From positions 39,741-103,740 of the forward strand of contig NZ_CAAKON010000002.1 of NCBI RefSeq assembly GCF_901212655.1: a DNA stretch of 64,000 nt, in the 5' to 3' direction. A program made the translations under genes and the position numbers. The notes beneath the pieces were generated by a model. That model worked only from the letters and a program-made list of their open reading frames with translations. It was not told the DNA's origin and did no database searches. The DNA comes from Olsenella uli. Lineage in GTDB: Bacteria; Actinomycetota; Coriobacteriia; Coriobacteriales; Atopobiaceae. Shown one piece after another: positions 28,414 through 37,593 of this stretch (the first letter of the stretch is position 1; every line of letters begins with the position of its first letter).

Positions 28414-28805
28414 TAGCGCCTCACCCGCTTCTTCCCGGCGGAGTCCCACTTGAGTCCGGCTTCCTTCAGCAATGGTCCCGCGCTGTAGGTCTGGCCGGTC
28501 AACTCGGTTGCCTTCGAGAGGTCGAGATTGTGCGTCTTTGCCGTGCGGTTCCCGTTCTGGCCGGTGTATATGCCGGACTTGAGTTTGTACTTCGCCACGG
28601 TGGTGTTGCGGTTCGGGTGCTCGTAGGCCGTAGGCGTGGCGTAGGACAGCACGACCTTGGTGCCGTCGGCCCGCGCCTCGAGGATGTTGAACTTCCACAT
28701 GTTGCAGCTCGACGTGTGCCGCTCGTTCTCAAGCTCTATCGACCGGCCACGCAACACGGACAATGCCACCCGGCCCATCTCGCTGCTTGCTTCCCTACCG
28801 CCCAT
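28413..28805 (-). CDS. Small phage-associated hypothetical protein
   Basis: A 130-residue protein starting MGGREASSEMGR, echoing the N-terminus of its neighbour at 27994-28413. Mid-region NILEARADGTKVVLSYATPTA and SGIYTGQNGNRTAKTHN suggest a compact beta-rich fold, ending in a basic tail GKKRVRR. I recognise no family. An in-frame GTG at 28814 is an alternative start. It overlaps its downstream neighbour by one base, so the two were probably translated as a pair. Confidence 0.5.
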   Translation of the reverse strand: MGGREASSEMGRVALSVLRGRSIELENERHTSSCNMWKFNILEARADGTKVVLSYATPTAYEHPNRNTTVAKYKLKSGIYTGQNGNRTAKTHNLDLSKATELTGQTYSAGPLLKEAGLKWDSAGKKRVRR

Positions 28806-28917
28806 GGAATCCACCCGCCTTGTACTCCACGACCTCGCAGCCGCCGAAGTCGAAGCCTATCTTCTTGCCGTAAAGGAGCACGCGGGACGGTTCCAGGCGC
28901 CTCATTGCCTCGCGCAT
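28795..28917 (-). pseudogene. DUF4417 C-terminal fragment
   Basis: An open frame of 40 residues (MREAMRRLEPSRVLLYGKKI, then GFDFGGCEVVEYK) matches the end of DUF4417 phage/plasmid proteins, which normally carry an N-terminal domain about 150 residues longer. That domain is not present upstream. It is probably a recombination leftover. Function of the family is unknown to me. Confidence 0.5.
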
Positions 28918-29047
28918 GCCGTCTCCTTGGGCTTGTTGCGCTGCTGCCCCGCCAGCGATACCCAACAGCAGTTCTGTGGCTCGTAGTCCCCGGCCGGTCT
29001 ATGCGGCGATTAGCAAGATATCCGCCATCCCGTGGCCGTGGTGCCAT
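28902..29047 (-). pseudogene. Frameshifted HNH endonuclease remnant
   Basis: One minus-strand frame from an ATG at 29047 reads MAPRPRDGGYLANRRIDRPG. A second frame continues GDYEPQNCCWVSLAGQQRNK to a stop at 28902. Together they match the phage HNH pattern MGPRPS..xSxDRIDNxGDYEPxNCRWxxxxxQxRN, so a frameshift lies near 29020. The N-terminal half is missing. Such endonucleases often sit beside small terminase genes. Confidence 0.55.
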
Positions 29048-29087
29048 GGGTGGGCGGGTCATCGTCGTGCGTGTGCACGGACTACGT

Positions 29088-29348
29088 TTAGCAGCAAAAC
29101 CCGGTTCCTGTCAGAGCCCAGGAGTGCCACGGTTTTTGATGGGGGCGCAAACAGGAAAAGCCCCACAGCTCAAATGCTGCGGGGCCTAAATGATCCTCGG
29201 ACGAAGCTTGCCATGAGACGGCTGTTACCAAGTGCGCCCCTGGGGACTCCTTGCCCTTGGCCAGACAATCAAGAACGTGGATGCGGAGACAATCGGCCGC
29301 CATGTCTATCGCGTCGTATATGTCCGCTCCGCACGTCGCTCCGTCCAT
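29088..29348 (-). CDS. Hypothetical ORF at the right end of the prophage remnant
   Basis: An 86-residue open frame (MDGATCGADIYDAIDMAADC...) with four cysteines in its first half. No ribosome site precedes its ATG, and the frame stays open upstream. A terminator-like hairpin at 29155-29187 lies inside it. It may be the tail of a degraded phage gene. I recognise no family. Confidence 0.25.
   Translation of the reverse strand: MDGATCGADIYDAIDMAADCLRIHVLDCLAKGKESPGAHLVTAVSWQASSEDHLGPAAFELWGFSCLRPHQKPWHSWALTGTGFCC
29155..29187 (-). terminator. Terminator-like hairpin in the prophage remnant
   Basis: On the minus strand a 10-bp stem with one mismatch (GCCCCRCAGC type arms) closes a six-base loop and is followed by four Ts. 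It would end transcription entering from the permease gene before it reaches the phage fragments. Confidence 0.55.
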
Positions 29349-29379
29349 GCCGAACGGCGCCGCGCACGCGTAGTCGATA

Positions 29380-29395
29380 GCCTAGATATACAGAA
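29380..29395. repeat. Right att-like direct repeat at the permease 3' end
   Basis: GCCTAGATATACAGAA matches 26719-26734 with one mismatch. It contains the stop codon and last codons of the ABC permease, so integration here would have restored the end of the gene. Confidence 0.75.
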
Positions 29396-30188
29396 TGAAA
29401 TTGTGCTCGGTCTTGCGGAACGCGAAGACGCCGATGACAAGGGCGATGACGGCCCAAAACACACAGAGCTCAAGCACAAGCGTGCTCGGCAGGGCAGCAT
29501 CGATGAAGATCGAACGCATGAACTGCACGTAGTTGAAAAGGGGGTTCGCCCACATGAGCATGCGAACGAAGTGGTACGGCACCTGCTGGATCATAGAGAT
29601 GGGCCAGAAGATGGGCGTCGCGTAGTTCCACGCAAGCAGAAGCACGCTCCACAGGTGAATGACGTCACGGAAGAAGACCGTGAGAGACGAGAGCAGCAGG
29701 CTCACGCCAAAGCAGAACACCGTGAGAAGCAGCAGGCACACTGGAAGAAGCAACAGGTACGGCGTGGGCATGACGCCTTCCCACAACATGACGATCACGA
29801 CGGCAATAAGCGAGAACGCGAAGTTCACGAGAGCGAACAGCACGCGCTCCGCCGGGAAAACGAACTTGTTGACCTTGACCTTCTTGAGCAGGGGCGCCGC
29901 ACCCAGAATGGCCGTAAGACCCGCGCTCGTGGACTCGCTGAAGACGCCCCACGTGACGTTGCCCACGATGAGGTACAGCGGGTAGTGCTGGATGCTGTCG
30001 TAGCGCAGGAAGAACGAGAAGACGAACGACATGACGATCATCATGAGAAGCGGATTGAGGACGCTCCACACAACGCCAAGCACGCTGCGACGGTACTTGA
30101 GCTTAAAGTCCTTCGTCACGAGCTGCTTGAGAATGAAAAAATCCTTGGCGCGCTGAGTTGGCGCAAACGCTGACTCTGTGGTGGACAC
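29382..30188 (-). CDS. ABC-2 type polysaccharide/teichoic acid export permease (Wzm/TagG-like)
   Basis: Membrane subunit that moves a lipid-linked polymer across the membrane. The 268-residue protein has an amphipathic N-terminal segment (LKQLVTKDFKLKYRRSVLG) and about six hydrophobic helices, with the family pattern LGVVWSVLNPLLMMIVMSFVFS and a C-terminal NPLFNYVQFMRSIF region. It matches the ATPase at 25792-26703, now 2.7 kb away across a prophage remnant. The GTG at 30188 was chosen because TTGGAG lies six bases upstream; a TTG at 30200 is also open. Its last codons are formed by the att-like repeat, so the protein should still be complete. Confidence 0.9.
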   Translation of the reverse strand: MSTTESAFAPTQRAKDFFILKQLVTKDFKLKYRRSVLGVVWSVLNPLLMMIVMSFVFSFFLRYDSIQHYPLYLIVGNVTWGVFSESTSAGLTAILGAAPLLKKVKVNKFVFPAERVLFALVNFAFSLIAVVIVMLWEGVMPTPYLLLLPVCLLLLTVFCFGVSLLLSSLTVFFRDVIHLWSVLLLAWNYATPIFWPISMIQQVPYHFVRMLMWANPLFNYVQFMRSIFIDAALPSTLVLELCVFWAVIALVIGVFAFRKTEHNFILYI

Positions 30189-30264
30189 GGGCGACTCCAA
30201 GTTGTTGTCTGCAGTACGGTCACGGAGAATCAGTCTATCACAGCAATTATTTTCAAATTTCTAC

Positions 30265-30292
30265 TTGCACGCTCACACAGCTTCTGTATACT
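30265..30292 (+). promoter_or_regulatory. Promoter of the tRNA-Asn pair
   Basis: TTGCAC (30265-30270) and TATACT (30287-30292) are separated by 16 bases, a good sigma-70 type match, ending about 40 bases before the first tRNA. Confidence 0.8.
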
Positions 30293-30333
30293 AGCTTTCG
30301 CGCTGCGAGCGAAGGAACGCAGTTTTGACAAAT

Positions 30334-30408
30334 TCCTCGGTAGCTCAATGGTAGAGCACTCGGCTGTTAACCGAGCTGTTGTAGGTTCGAGCCCTACCCG
30401 AGGAGCCA
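30334..30408 (+). tRNA. tRNA-Asn (GTT), copy 1
   Basis: A 75-base cloverleaf: acceptor TCCTCGG/CCGAGGA, anticodon stem CTCGG/CCGAG with GTT at 30366-30368, T arm GTAGG-TTCGAGC-CCTAC and an encoded CCA end. It decodes AAC/AAU. Confidence 0.97.
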
Positions 30409-30414
30409 GATTTT

Positions 30415-30437
30415 CCCCCTGTCTTAGACGGGGTTTT
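30415..30437 (+). terminator. Hairpin between the two tRNA-Asn genes
   Basis: CCCC-T-GTCT / AGAC-GGGG forms an eight-pair stem with one bulge, followed by four Ts. It could partly separate or help process the two tRNAs. Confidence 0.55.
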
Positions 30438-30440
30438 CAT

Positions 30441-30515
30441 TCCTCGGTAGCTCAATGGTAGAGCACTCGGCTGTTAACCGAGCTGTTGTAGGTTCGAGCC
30501 CTACCCGAGGAGCCA
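30441..30515 (+). tRNA. tRNA-Asn (GTT), copy 2
   Basis: It is identical over all 75 bases to the first copy, with anticodon GTT at 30473-30475 and an encoded CCA. The two genes are 32 bases apart and probably share one promoter. An unfamiliar island begins right after it. Confidence 0.97.
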
Positions 30516-30550
30516 GTTTTTTCACCCCGTCAGCGATGGCGGGGTTATCT
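30516..30550 (+). terminator. Terminator after the tRNA-Asn pair
   Basis: A run of six Ts is followed by an ACCCCG/CGGGGT stem around a TCAGCGATGG loop and then TTATCTTTT. A further 8-bp inverted repeat, TCATGCCA/TGGCATGA, lies at 30561-30580. Confidence 0.65.
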
Positions 30551-30589
30551 TTTGGCCCTGTCATGCCAGCTTTGGCATGACGAGGACGC

Positions 30590-30853
30590 ATGTCCAATCC
30601 TGTAGCTACACAGAGTTTAGTCTATGGAACCGGAGGTCGTGCGATGGGCTATCTGGCATATATGCGGGCGAACCGTCCGGGCTGGAGTAGGATGCATTGG
30701 AGGAACCGCGGCTGGGATGCAAGCATCGATCATTTCGATGCCAAACACGAGGCATTCGACCTACCGATTGCATTGCTGTTCACGTGCGCGTCGGGGCGTG
30801 ATCATCCGACGCTTCCGGACGATGGCAGTACGTTGACGAATCCCATCGGATAG
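30590..30853 (+). CDS. Hypothetical ORF in the tRNA-adjacent island
   Basis: An 87-residue open frame with aromatic- and Arg-rich stretch YLAYMRANRPGWSRMHWRNRGW. No ribosome site is clear at the first ATG; an in-frame ATG at 30644 is an alternative start. No family recognised and no signal peptide. It may be a remnant. Codon use is less G+C-biased than in the surrounding core genes. Confidence 0.25.
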   Translation: MSNPVATQSLVYGTGGRAMGYLAYMRANRPGWSRMHWRNRGWDASIDHFDAKHEAFDLPIALLFTCASGRDHPTLPDDGSTLTNPIG

Positions 30854-31027
30854 TTCGAAAAGGCATCGCGTCCGACGACCTATGCATGACGTGACTATTG
30901 GATCGTGGCATGCGCGTCCAGTTATGCGTTCAACAATCATTCGGCAAGCACCGTGTCTTGTTGGTATTGCGCTCCGGTGCGGCCATTCCCCAGACAGATC
31001 GGCGACAAGGGGAACAGCAGCAGGCGT

Positions 31028-31405
31028 ATGGACGTCAGCGTTCTTCGCTCCCCGTTCTCCATCACCGAAGACACCGGCCTCACATCGCTTTCCACATGCT
31101 CGCTTGGCCATACCGACGACCCACCGTTCATGCCGCCCTACAATGGCAATCCGTCACAGGCGATGATGCGGTTGATGAACTCGTTCCGCTTGAAGCCGGG
31201 TTGGATCGTATGGAACGGGTATCTGCATGTGTGGGTGAACTCCCCGTATTGGAAACAACTGCCGGATGCGAACGATGATTTCTGTTACGCCATTGGCGGC
31301 GTGCCTGCGACGTTGGAGCTTGAACTGTTCAAGGCGTATCGCGTGTATTACGAGCAGTTGCGGTTTGAGCTGCCGAATCCGTATGCGGGCCCGTCTCGTG
31401 GCTGA
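31028..31405 (+). CDS. Hypothetical protein in the tRNA-adjacent island
   Basis: A 125-residue frame from ATG 31028; it stays open upstream to 30905. The C-terminal half looks protein-like: PGWIVWNGYLHVWVNSPYW, then DDFCYAIGGVPATLELELFKAYRVYYEQL, with many aromatics and no membrane helix. I recognise no family. An AAGGGGA about 16 bases before the ATG is a poor ribosome site. It could be the tail of a truncated gene. Confidence 0.35.
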   Translation: MDVSVLRSPFSITEDTGLTSLSTCSLGHTDDPPFMPPYNGNPSQAMMRLMNSFRLKPGWIVWNGYLHVWVNSPYWKQLPDANDDFCYAIGGVPATLELELFKAYRVYYEQLRFELPNPYAGPSRG

Positions 31406-31613
31406 ATCAATGCGATCCGCGGTTCCCGTTGCCGTCCGATCCGCGCTACGGTGCATATACGTAGCGGGAGCGCATATAAGCGATATCCATGGCGATTACT
31501 TGCTGAGAAAAACATGATAGCGCCCGCCGACCTGCCGAATCGTTCGATGCCTATCGCTGTAGAATCGTCGCAACGGTTCCAACGGTCGGATGCCGAGGGG
31601 GCGGGGAAGATCG

Positions 31614-32630
31614 ATGAGTTGGGCGGGTAGACGACGGCTGGCGGCATGCGCCGCGGCATTGGCGGCACTCGTCGCCATCGCTGCGGGGCTCACCGGATGC
31701 CCTCCTCCCGTATGGCTCACGCATCACGCCGATGCGGATGCGAACGAGGCGAGCGCCAGCGGTACCGGAAATGAGACGTTTTCGGACTGGCCACCATACG
31801 CGAAGAAAAGATACGACATAGATGTCACACCCACAGCGAGGCAGATCTCGATAGCAAAGGCGCTGCTGAACGATCGACAGGAGCGGGACGCGAACGTCGC
31901 CGGTATGAAGGACGGTTGGCCCGATTCGCAACTCTTCCGTCTGGTCACGCTGGCGGAGACGCTGCTTGACCAGATGTCGGAACGGTATGGCGTGGAATTC
32001 CGCGCATCAGGAGGATTTCACCGTCCGGAACTACTTGACCCGACATGGTGGATCAATGTGACGCCCGCATCGGGGCCGTTGCAAGGCGACGTGTTCGAAG
32101 TGGATTATGTGGAAGGCAATGGTGCCGACGGGAACGATCTCTGTCCATATGTCGCGGACACGTATTTCACGGCGCTGCGCCGGGACGACTACAACGGTCA
32201 TCTTACGGAACGGATCGACCGGTTCCTTGCGGCGCATCCCGATCTCGACTGCGTCTACCGGATCAGCGACCCCACCGGTCCGAAGAACGAGACCCAATGG
32301 CGGTTGACGCCGTCCGCCGCCGTCGATGATCTCGCCTCGTATTTTGTTGGCAGCATAGAGCTCTACATCTCCCCGGAAACCGTGACGGACCGTGAGCGAT
32401 TCGCCACATTCGCATCAGCGTTCATCACCGCCATGCGGAAAGACGGGCTGGACGTCCACTACGAGATCGCGCAGATCACACGCATCAACGGCGACGAATT
32501 CACCATCGGGGCCGCACGGGACGCTATGCGCCATTCGACAGAGACGCCCGTGTGGGACTCCTGGTATACGGGGGGATTCACCGCCAGCGCGGACCCCTCC
32601 GCCCCCGAGATCATCAACGATGGTGAATGA
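31614..32630 (+). CDS. Putative lipoprotein of unknown function
   Basis: A 338-residue protein with a lipoprotein signal: basic GRRRLAA, a hydrophobic run and the lipobox GLTGC with Cys29. The mature part is soluble, acidic and without repeats. Segments such as RYDIDVTPTARQISIAKALL, LLDQMSERYGVEFRASGGF and FVGSIELYISPETVTDRERF suggest a compact alpha/beta fold, but I recognise no family. The ATG at 31614 follows GGGGAAG. It is the only convincing gene of the island. An in-frame ATG at 31590 is less likely. Confidence 0.75.
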   Translation: MSWAGRRRLAACAAALAALVAIAAGLTGCPPPVWLTHHADADANEASASGTGNETFSDWPPYAKKRYDIDVTPTARQISIAKALLNDRQERDANVAGMKDGWPDSQLFRLVTLAETLLDQMSERYGVEFRASGGFHRPELLDPTWWINVTPASGPLQGDVFEVDYVEGNGADGNDLCPYVADTYFTALRRDDYNGHLTERIDRFLAAHPDLDCVYRISDPTGPKNETQWRLTPSAAVDDLASYFVGSIELYISPETVTDRERFATFASAFITAMRKDGLDVHYEIAQITRINGDEFTIGAARDAMRHSTETPVWDSWYTGGFTASADPSAPEIINDGE

Positions 32631-32648
32631 TCAAGGCCGTGGACGCGC

Positions 32649-32852
32649 GTGACCTCGGACGGCTCACGCATCCACATCCAAGGAGGCAGCGACGACATCT
32701 TCGATCGCACATGGGACGCGAATGGTACGGATGCGCCAGCAATGGCGTACGCGCGAGCCACCTATTTCCGCCACGATTACAGAGAAACAATGGGACTCGA
32801 CAGATGGCGCTTCGTTGCCCTCAGCAGTGAAACAGAGAATCGAGCCAAATAA
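32649..32852 (+). CDS. Small hypothetical ORF after the lipoprotein gene
   Basis: A 67-residue frame from a GTG (MTSDGSRIHIQGGSDDIFDR...). It lies 18 bases after the lipoprotein stop and ends next to the rpoD terminator. No ribosome site or family is visible. The stretch 32631-32986 holds nothing else but that terminator. Confidence 0.2.
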   Translation: MTSDGSRIHIQGGSDDIFDRTWDANGTDAPAMAYARATYFRHDYRETMGLDRWRFVALSSETENRAK

Positions 32853-32853
32853 A

Positions 32854-32882
32854 AACCGCCGCAGAGAGATTCTGCGACGGTT
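32854..32882 (-). terminator. Terminator downstream of rpoD
   Basis: On the minus strand an imperfect 12-bp stem (AACCGTCGCAGA with CTCTGCGGCGGTT) runs into TTTTTATTT. It lies about 105 bases past the rpoD stop. Confidence 0.8.
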
Positions 32883-32986
32883 CATGAGACAAGCTTGCAC
32901 AAGTGACAATCAAGAGCTTATCGTAAGCAGTACTTACACGAATTCAGTGTAGTAAAAGCCATCTACCTGCGCCTTTATGAAAAACG

Positions 32987-34324
<1,338 letters not shown>

Positions 34325-34414
34325 GTAGTTCCTCTCGACGTAGCGCCGATGCACAGATGTTGCTATATTACCCGCTTTTCCCATAATATCTAACGGAATG
34401 CAGCAGAAATCCAG

Positions 34415-36475
34415 CTATTCAAGCGGCTGGGCCGCACGCAGCTCAGAACGGCGATGCCTCAGCTCGCTCAGCTCCTTGAGGGACTCGAGGGAGTCCGCAC
34501 CAGACCCGACAGCAGAGATCTTCGCCGCTAGGAGGCTCACACGGCGGTCAAGCGAGCGGATCTCGGCCTCGTTCACGACGAACTCGACGTTCTTCTCGTC
34601 GCTCCAGGCACTCGTAAAGGCAAAGCCGCCCGACGAGAGGATTCGAGGCGCATCCGGGCAGGCTCTCGTGGCGGCCTGGACAGCCTCTGCCGGCGTCGTA
34701 CCTTGGGGCGTGGCGAGAATCGCCCACGCGATGGCCTCGTGTCGGGCATCTGCCCACACGAAGCTCCCGATTCGCTCGGCATAAGGCCGAAAGAGGTCGG
34801 GCTTCTCGGAGAGCATGGTGAGCAGGTTGCGCTCTGCAGTGAGCTGGGTGCGTTCCTCGCTCGAGAGGGCAGAGAGCGGCACATCGGCCCCGGTAGAGGA
34901 TGCAGAAGCCGCAGGCGAGAAGTCCTGCCCGGGGACGTCTATCGGCACATCATCGTAGTCATAGGGAACCTCGTCGATGCCCTCATCCCCATAGTAGGGC
35001 GGCTCGTCGTCCCCGGCGTCCATGGGCCGAGCGGTGCCGGAGCTGCCCGAGCCCGCAAAACCACGGCCGCTGTCACCCGCTCTCCCAAAGCCGCCCCGCA
35101 CAAATCCACCGGCATGCGAAGGACCCCCGGAAGAGACGCGGTTACCCGTGAATCTGGAACCTGTCGCCGCGCGCTCCAGGTCCTCGATGGGCGTAGCCCG
35201 AATCTTCTCGCGCACGGCTTCGAGCGACATGCCCAATGGCACGCACAGACGCTGCGCATAACCGTCGAGCAGGTACGAGTCCTTAAAGGGAGCGAGCAGC
35301 TTGGCGAGCTCGTCGAGCGCCGCAAGCCTGAGGCCTGGGCTCGAGAGGTCAAGCGTCGAGAGCTTCTTGTCGAGCACGAAGTCAAGAAGGGGGCGCGCGC
35401 CATCGAGCTGGGCCTGCATGGCCTCAGCCCCGTGGGCCTTGAGGAACTCATCGGGGTCTTGGTTGTCGGGCAGCACGACGCACTCGAGCGAGGCCTTCGT
35501 GCTCTCGATGTAGCGAACGGCGGCCTCCGCCGCATGCTGGCCAGCGGCATCGCCGTCGAACATGCAGATGATGCGCTTGGCAAAGCGCGACAGCGTCTTC
35601 ACGTGGTCAAGCGAGAGGGCCGTTCCAAGAGCGGCAACCGTATTGGTGAAGCCGGCCTCGTGCATGGCGATGACGTCCATGTAGCCCTCATTGACGATGG
35701 CCACACCCTTGGCGGCAATCGAGTCCTTGGCGTAATCGAAAGCAAACATATGCTTCGACTTGTGGAACACGCTTGTCTCGCGCGTGTTGAGGTACTTTGG
35801 CTTCGCATCCCCCATGACGCGACCGCCAAAGCCGATGCAGCGCCCCTGCTCGTCATGAATGGGAAACATGACGCGATTGAAGAACTGGTCGCGAAGCCTG
35901 CCGTTGCGAGCATTCGCCAGGTCGGCCGAAATGAGCTCGTCGCGCGAGAACCCCGCCTGCTCGAGGGAGCAGGCCACCGGCGCGTTGCCATCGGCATAGC
36001 CGAGGTGCCACTTTGCGCAAACCTTGGAATTGAGGCCTCGACCGGCGAGGTAGTGACGAGCGGCATCGGGCCCCTCGCCGCGCCCGCGCATGAGCCGGAG
36101 CGCATAGGCGTCTTGGGCGGCGGCCAGTGCATCCAACAGGCGCGTGCGCTTGGGGCCGCGCCTCTGCCCGGGGGCGGCGGGTGCGTCGTCGATGTCGATG
36201 TGGGCGCGGTCCGCGAGATACCTCACGGCATCGAGGAAGTCGAGGCCCTCGCGCTTCATGACGTAGTCGAAGACGTCACCTCCGGCGCCACAGCCAAAGC
36301 AGTGCCAAAGCCCCGTCGAGGGGGTCACGTGAAACGACGGGCTCTTTTCCTGATGGAATGGACAACAGCCCCAGAAATCGTTGCCGCCGCGAGGCCGAAG
36401 GACCACGGTCTCCGAGACGAGCTGCACGATGTCGGTGGCCTGACGGACCCGCTCCTTGTCCTCGTCGGTAATCAC
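34415..36475 (-). CDS. dnaG: DNA primase
   Basis: Makes RNA primers for replication. The 686-residue protein has the CHC2 zinc domain with C38, H41, C59 and C62, the primase core, and a TOPRIM domain (VAIVNEGYMDVIAMHEAGFTN; DGDAAGQHAAE). A Gly/Ser/Asp-rich linker (about 450-535) precedes the C-terminal helicase-binding domain. The start overlaps the ribF stop by four bases, so ribF and dnaG are coupled. rpoD follows about 90 bases downstream. Confidence 0.97.
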   Translation of the reverse strand: MITDEDKERVRQATDIVQLVSETVVLRPRGGNDFWGCCPFHQEKSPSFHVTPSTGLWHCFGCGAGGDVFDYVMKREGLDFLDAVRYLADRAHIDIDDAPAAPGQRRGPKRTRLLDALAAAQDAYALRLMRGRGEGPDAARHYLAGRGLNSKVCAKWHLGYADGNAPVACSLEQAGFSRDELISADLANARNGRLRDQFFNRVMFPIHDEQGRCIGFGGRVMGDAKPKYLNTRETSVFHKSKHMFAFDYAKDSIAAKGVAIVNEGYMDVIAMHEAGFTNTVAALGTALSLDHVKTLSRFAKRIICMFDGDAAGQHAAEAAVRYIESTKASLECVVLPDNQDPDEFLKAHGAEAMQAQLDGARPLLDFVLDKKLSTLDLSSPGLRLAALDELAKLLAPFKDSYLLDGYAQRLCVPLGMSLEAVREKIRATPIEDLERAATGSRFTGNRVSSGGPSHAGGFVRGGFGRAGDSGRGFAGSGSSGTARPMDAGDDEPPYYGDEGIDEVPYDYDDVPIDVPGQDFSPAASASSTGADVPLSALSSEERTQLTAERNLLTMLSEKPDLFRPYAERIGSFVWADARHEAIAWAILATPQGTTPAEAVQAATRACPDAPRILSSGGFAFTSAWSDEKNVEFVVNEAEIRSLDRRVSLLAAKISAVGSGADSLESLKELSELRHRRSELRAAQPLE

Positions 36476-37593
36476 AGAGCGCCACGCTCCCCCGCCTCAC
36501 CCGGTAGGCGCGAGTAACCTATCTCGGAGCCTCCCACGTAGCGACGCACCCACTCGACGTTGCCGAGCACCGTGCGCTCAAGCTCTTCGAGCGAGGCGAA
36601 GCGCCGGGGCTCACGGAGCCACTCAACGAAGCAGACCGTGAGCTCGCGCCCGTAAATGTCTCCGGAAAAGCCGAGCAGGGTAGGCTCGAGGAAGGCCTGA
36701 CCCTCCTCGCCGCCAAAGGTTCTGGGGGAGCCAACGTTTACGGCCGTGGGCCATAGGCGCCCCTCCACGCAGGCGATACCCGCATAGACGCCCTCGGCCG
36801 GAAGGCACGAGAGCTTGGAGCAGGAGACATTCGCCGTGGGGAAGCCAAAGGAGGTTCCCTCTCCCCTGCCATGCACAACGACGCCGCTCACGCAGTGATA
36901 GCGGCCGAGCAGCCGTGCGGTATCGGCAACATTACCCGCGCGCACGAGGGCGCGAATGCGGGTGGCGCTCACGGGCTCTCCGCCGAGGCGGACGAGCTCG
37001 TGACCATGAATCCGCACGCCAAGCCCGGAGGCAACCTCGCGAAGCGCGAAGACGGTGCCGGCGCCACCGGCGCCCATGCGAAAATCCTCGCCAACATGGA
37101 GGGAGATCGCCCCAACGAGCGGCACGAGCCACTCGCGAAGAAACGCATCATGGGTGGTTGCGGCCGTCTGCCGCGTAAAGGGCACGACAAGGACCGCGTC
37201 AAGGCCAAGCGAGGCAAGCAGGCGGATTCGGTCAGAGACCGGCAGAAGGGCGGAGCCGTGCTCGGGACCCACGAGGACGTCAGCGGGATCCGGGTCGAAC
37301 GTCACGGCAACGGCAGCGGCCCCAAGTTCGCGCGCCTCGGCTATGCAGGAGGAGACGAGGGCGCGGTGCCCCAAGTGCACGCCATCGAACGCACCGAGTG
37401 CGCATACCGACCCAGCCGGTGCGGCCGCATTGCAAAGACGATACAGCCTGCACCCGTGGGCAAGGGTCTCGGGTGCAGGGAGGGCATGCAGCAGCGCGGG
37501 CTCACTCGCGAGAAGCCCACGAAGCTCGTCAGCATCTATGGCGCCATCGCGAGCCGGCCCCAACGGGGCGCAACCAGCCGCCATGTCCGTCAT
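36472..37593 (-). CDS. ribF: Bifunctional riboflavin kinase / FAD synthetase
   Basis: Converts riboflavin to FMN and then FAD. The 373-residue protein has the adenylyltransferase domain with GAFDGVHLGH (about 65) and the second signature SATRIRALV, then the flavokinase domain with GRGEGTSFGFPTANV and a NVGSPRTFGG segment. It is longer than the usual 310 because of a roughly 55-residue N-terminal extension. The ATG at 37593 overlaps the truB stop by four bases and the gene itself overlaps dnaG by four bases. Confidence 0.95.
   Translation of the reverse strand: MTDMAAGCAPLGPARDGAIDADELRGLLASEPALLHALPAPETLAHGCRLYRLCNAAAPAGSVCALGAFDGVHLGHRALVSSCIAEARELGAAAVAVTFDPDPADVLVGPEHGSALLPVSDRIRLLASLGLDAVLVVPFTRQTAATTHDAFLREWLVPLVGAISLHVGEDFRMGAGGAGTVFALREVASGLGVRIHGHELVRLGGEPVSATRIRALVRAGNVADTARLLGRYHCVSGVVVHGRGEGTSFGFPTANVSCSKLSCLPAEGVYAGIACVEGRLWPTAVNVGSPRTFGGEEGQAFLEPTLLGFSGDIYGRELTVCFVEWLREPRRFASLEELERTVLGNVEWVRRYVGGSEIGYSRLPGEAGERGAL

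Larger units (their letters stand above)
26735..29379 (-). mobile_element. Decayed prophage remnant inserted in a polysaccharide export operon
   Basis: About 2.65 kb separates the ABC permease from its ATPase. It holds phage-type fragments on the minus strand: scaffold-like (26953-27138), terminase small subunit (27460-27801), two small genes (27994-28805), and DUF4417 and HNH pieces. There are also two tRNA-like elements and several terminator hairpins. No integrase, large terminase, portal or capsid gene remains. It is bounded by near-identical 16-bp direct repeats at the permease 3' end. Stretches 26735-26952 and 27139-27459 hold no intact gene. The insertion-and-decay history is inference from this layout. 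Confidence 0.75.

Noticed and set aside
28736..29062. A 108-codon minus-strand frame in the prophage remnant
   Set aside because: Only its first 20 codons match the HNH pattern; the rest is Arg-rich out-of-frame reading, so I treat the HNH part as a frameshifted pseudogene.
26719..29395. A transposon or insertion sequence as the cause of the split exporter operon
   Set aside because: No transposase, terminal inverted repeats or short target duplication; the 16-bp near-repeat and phage fragments fit site-specific phage integration better.
30334..30515. A short CRISPR-like repeat, since a 75-base unit occurs twice with a 32-base spacer
   Set aside because: The units are identical tRNA-Asn genes with full cloverleafs and CCA ends, not CRISPR repeats.
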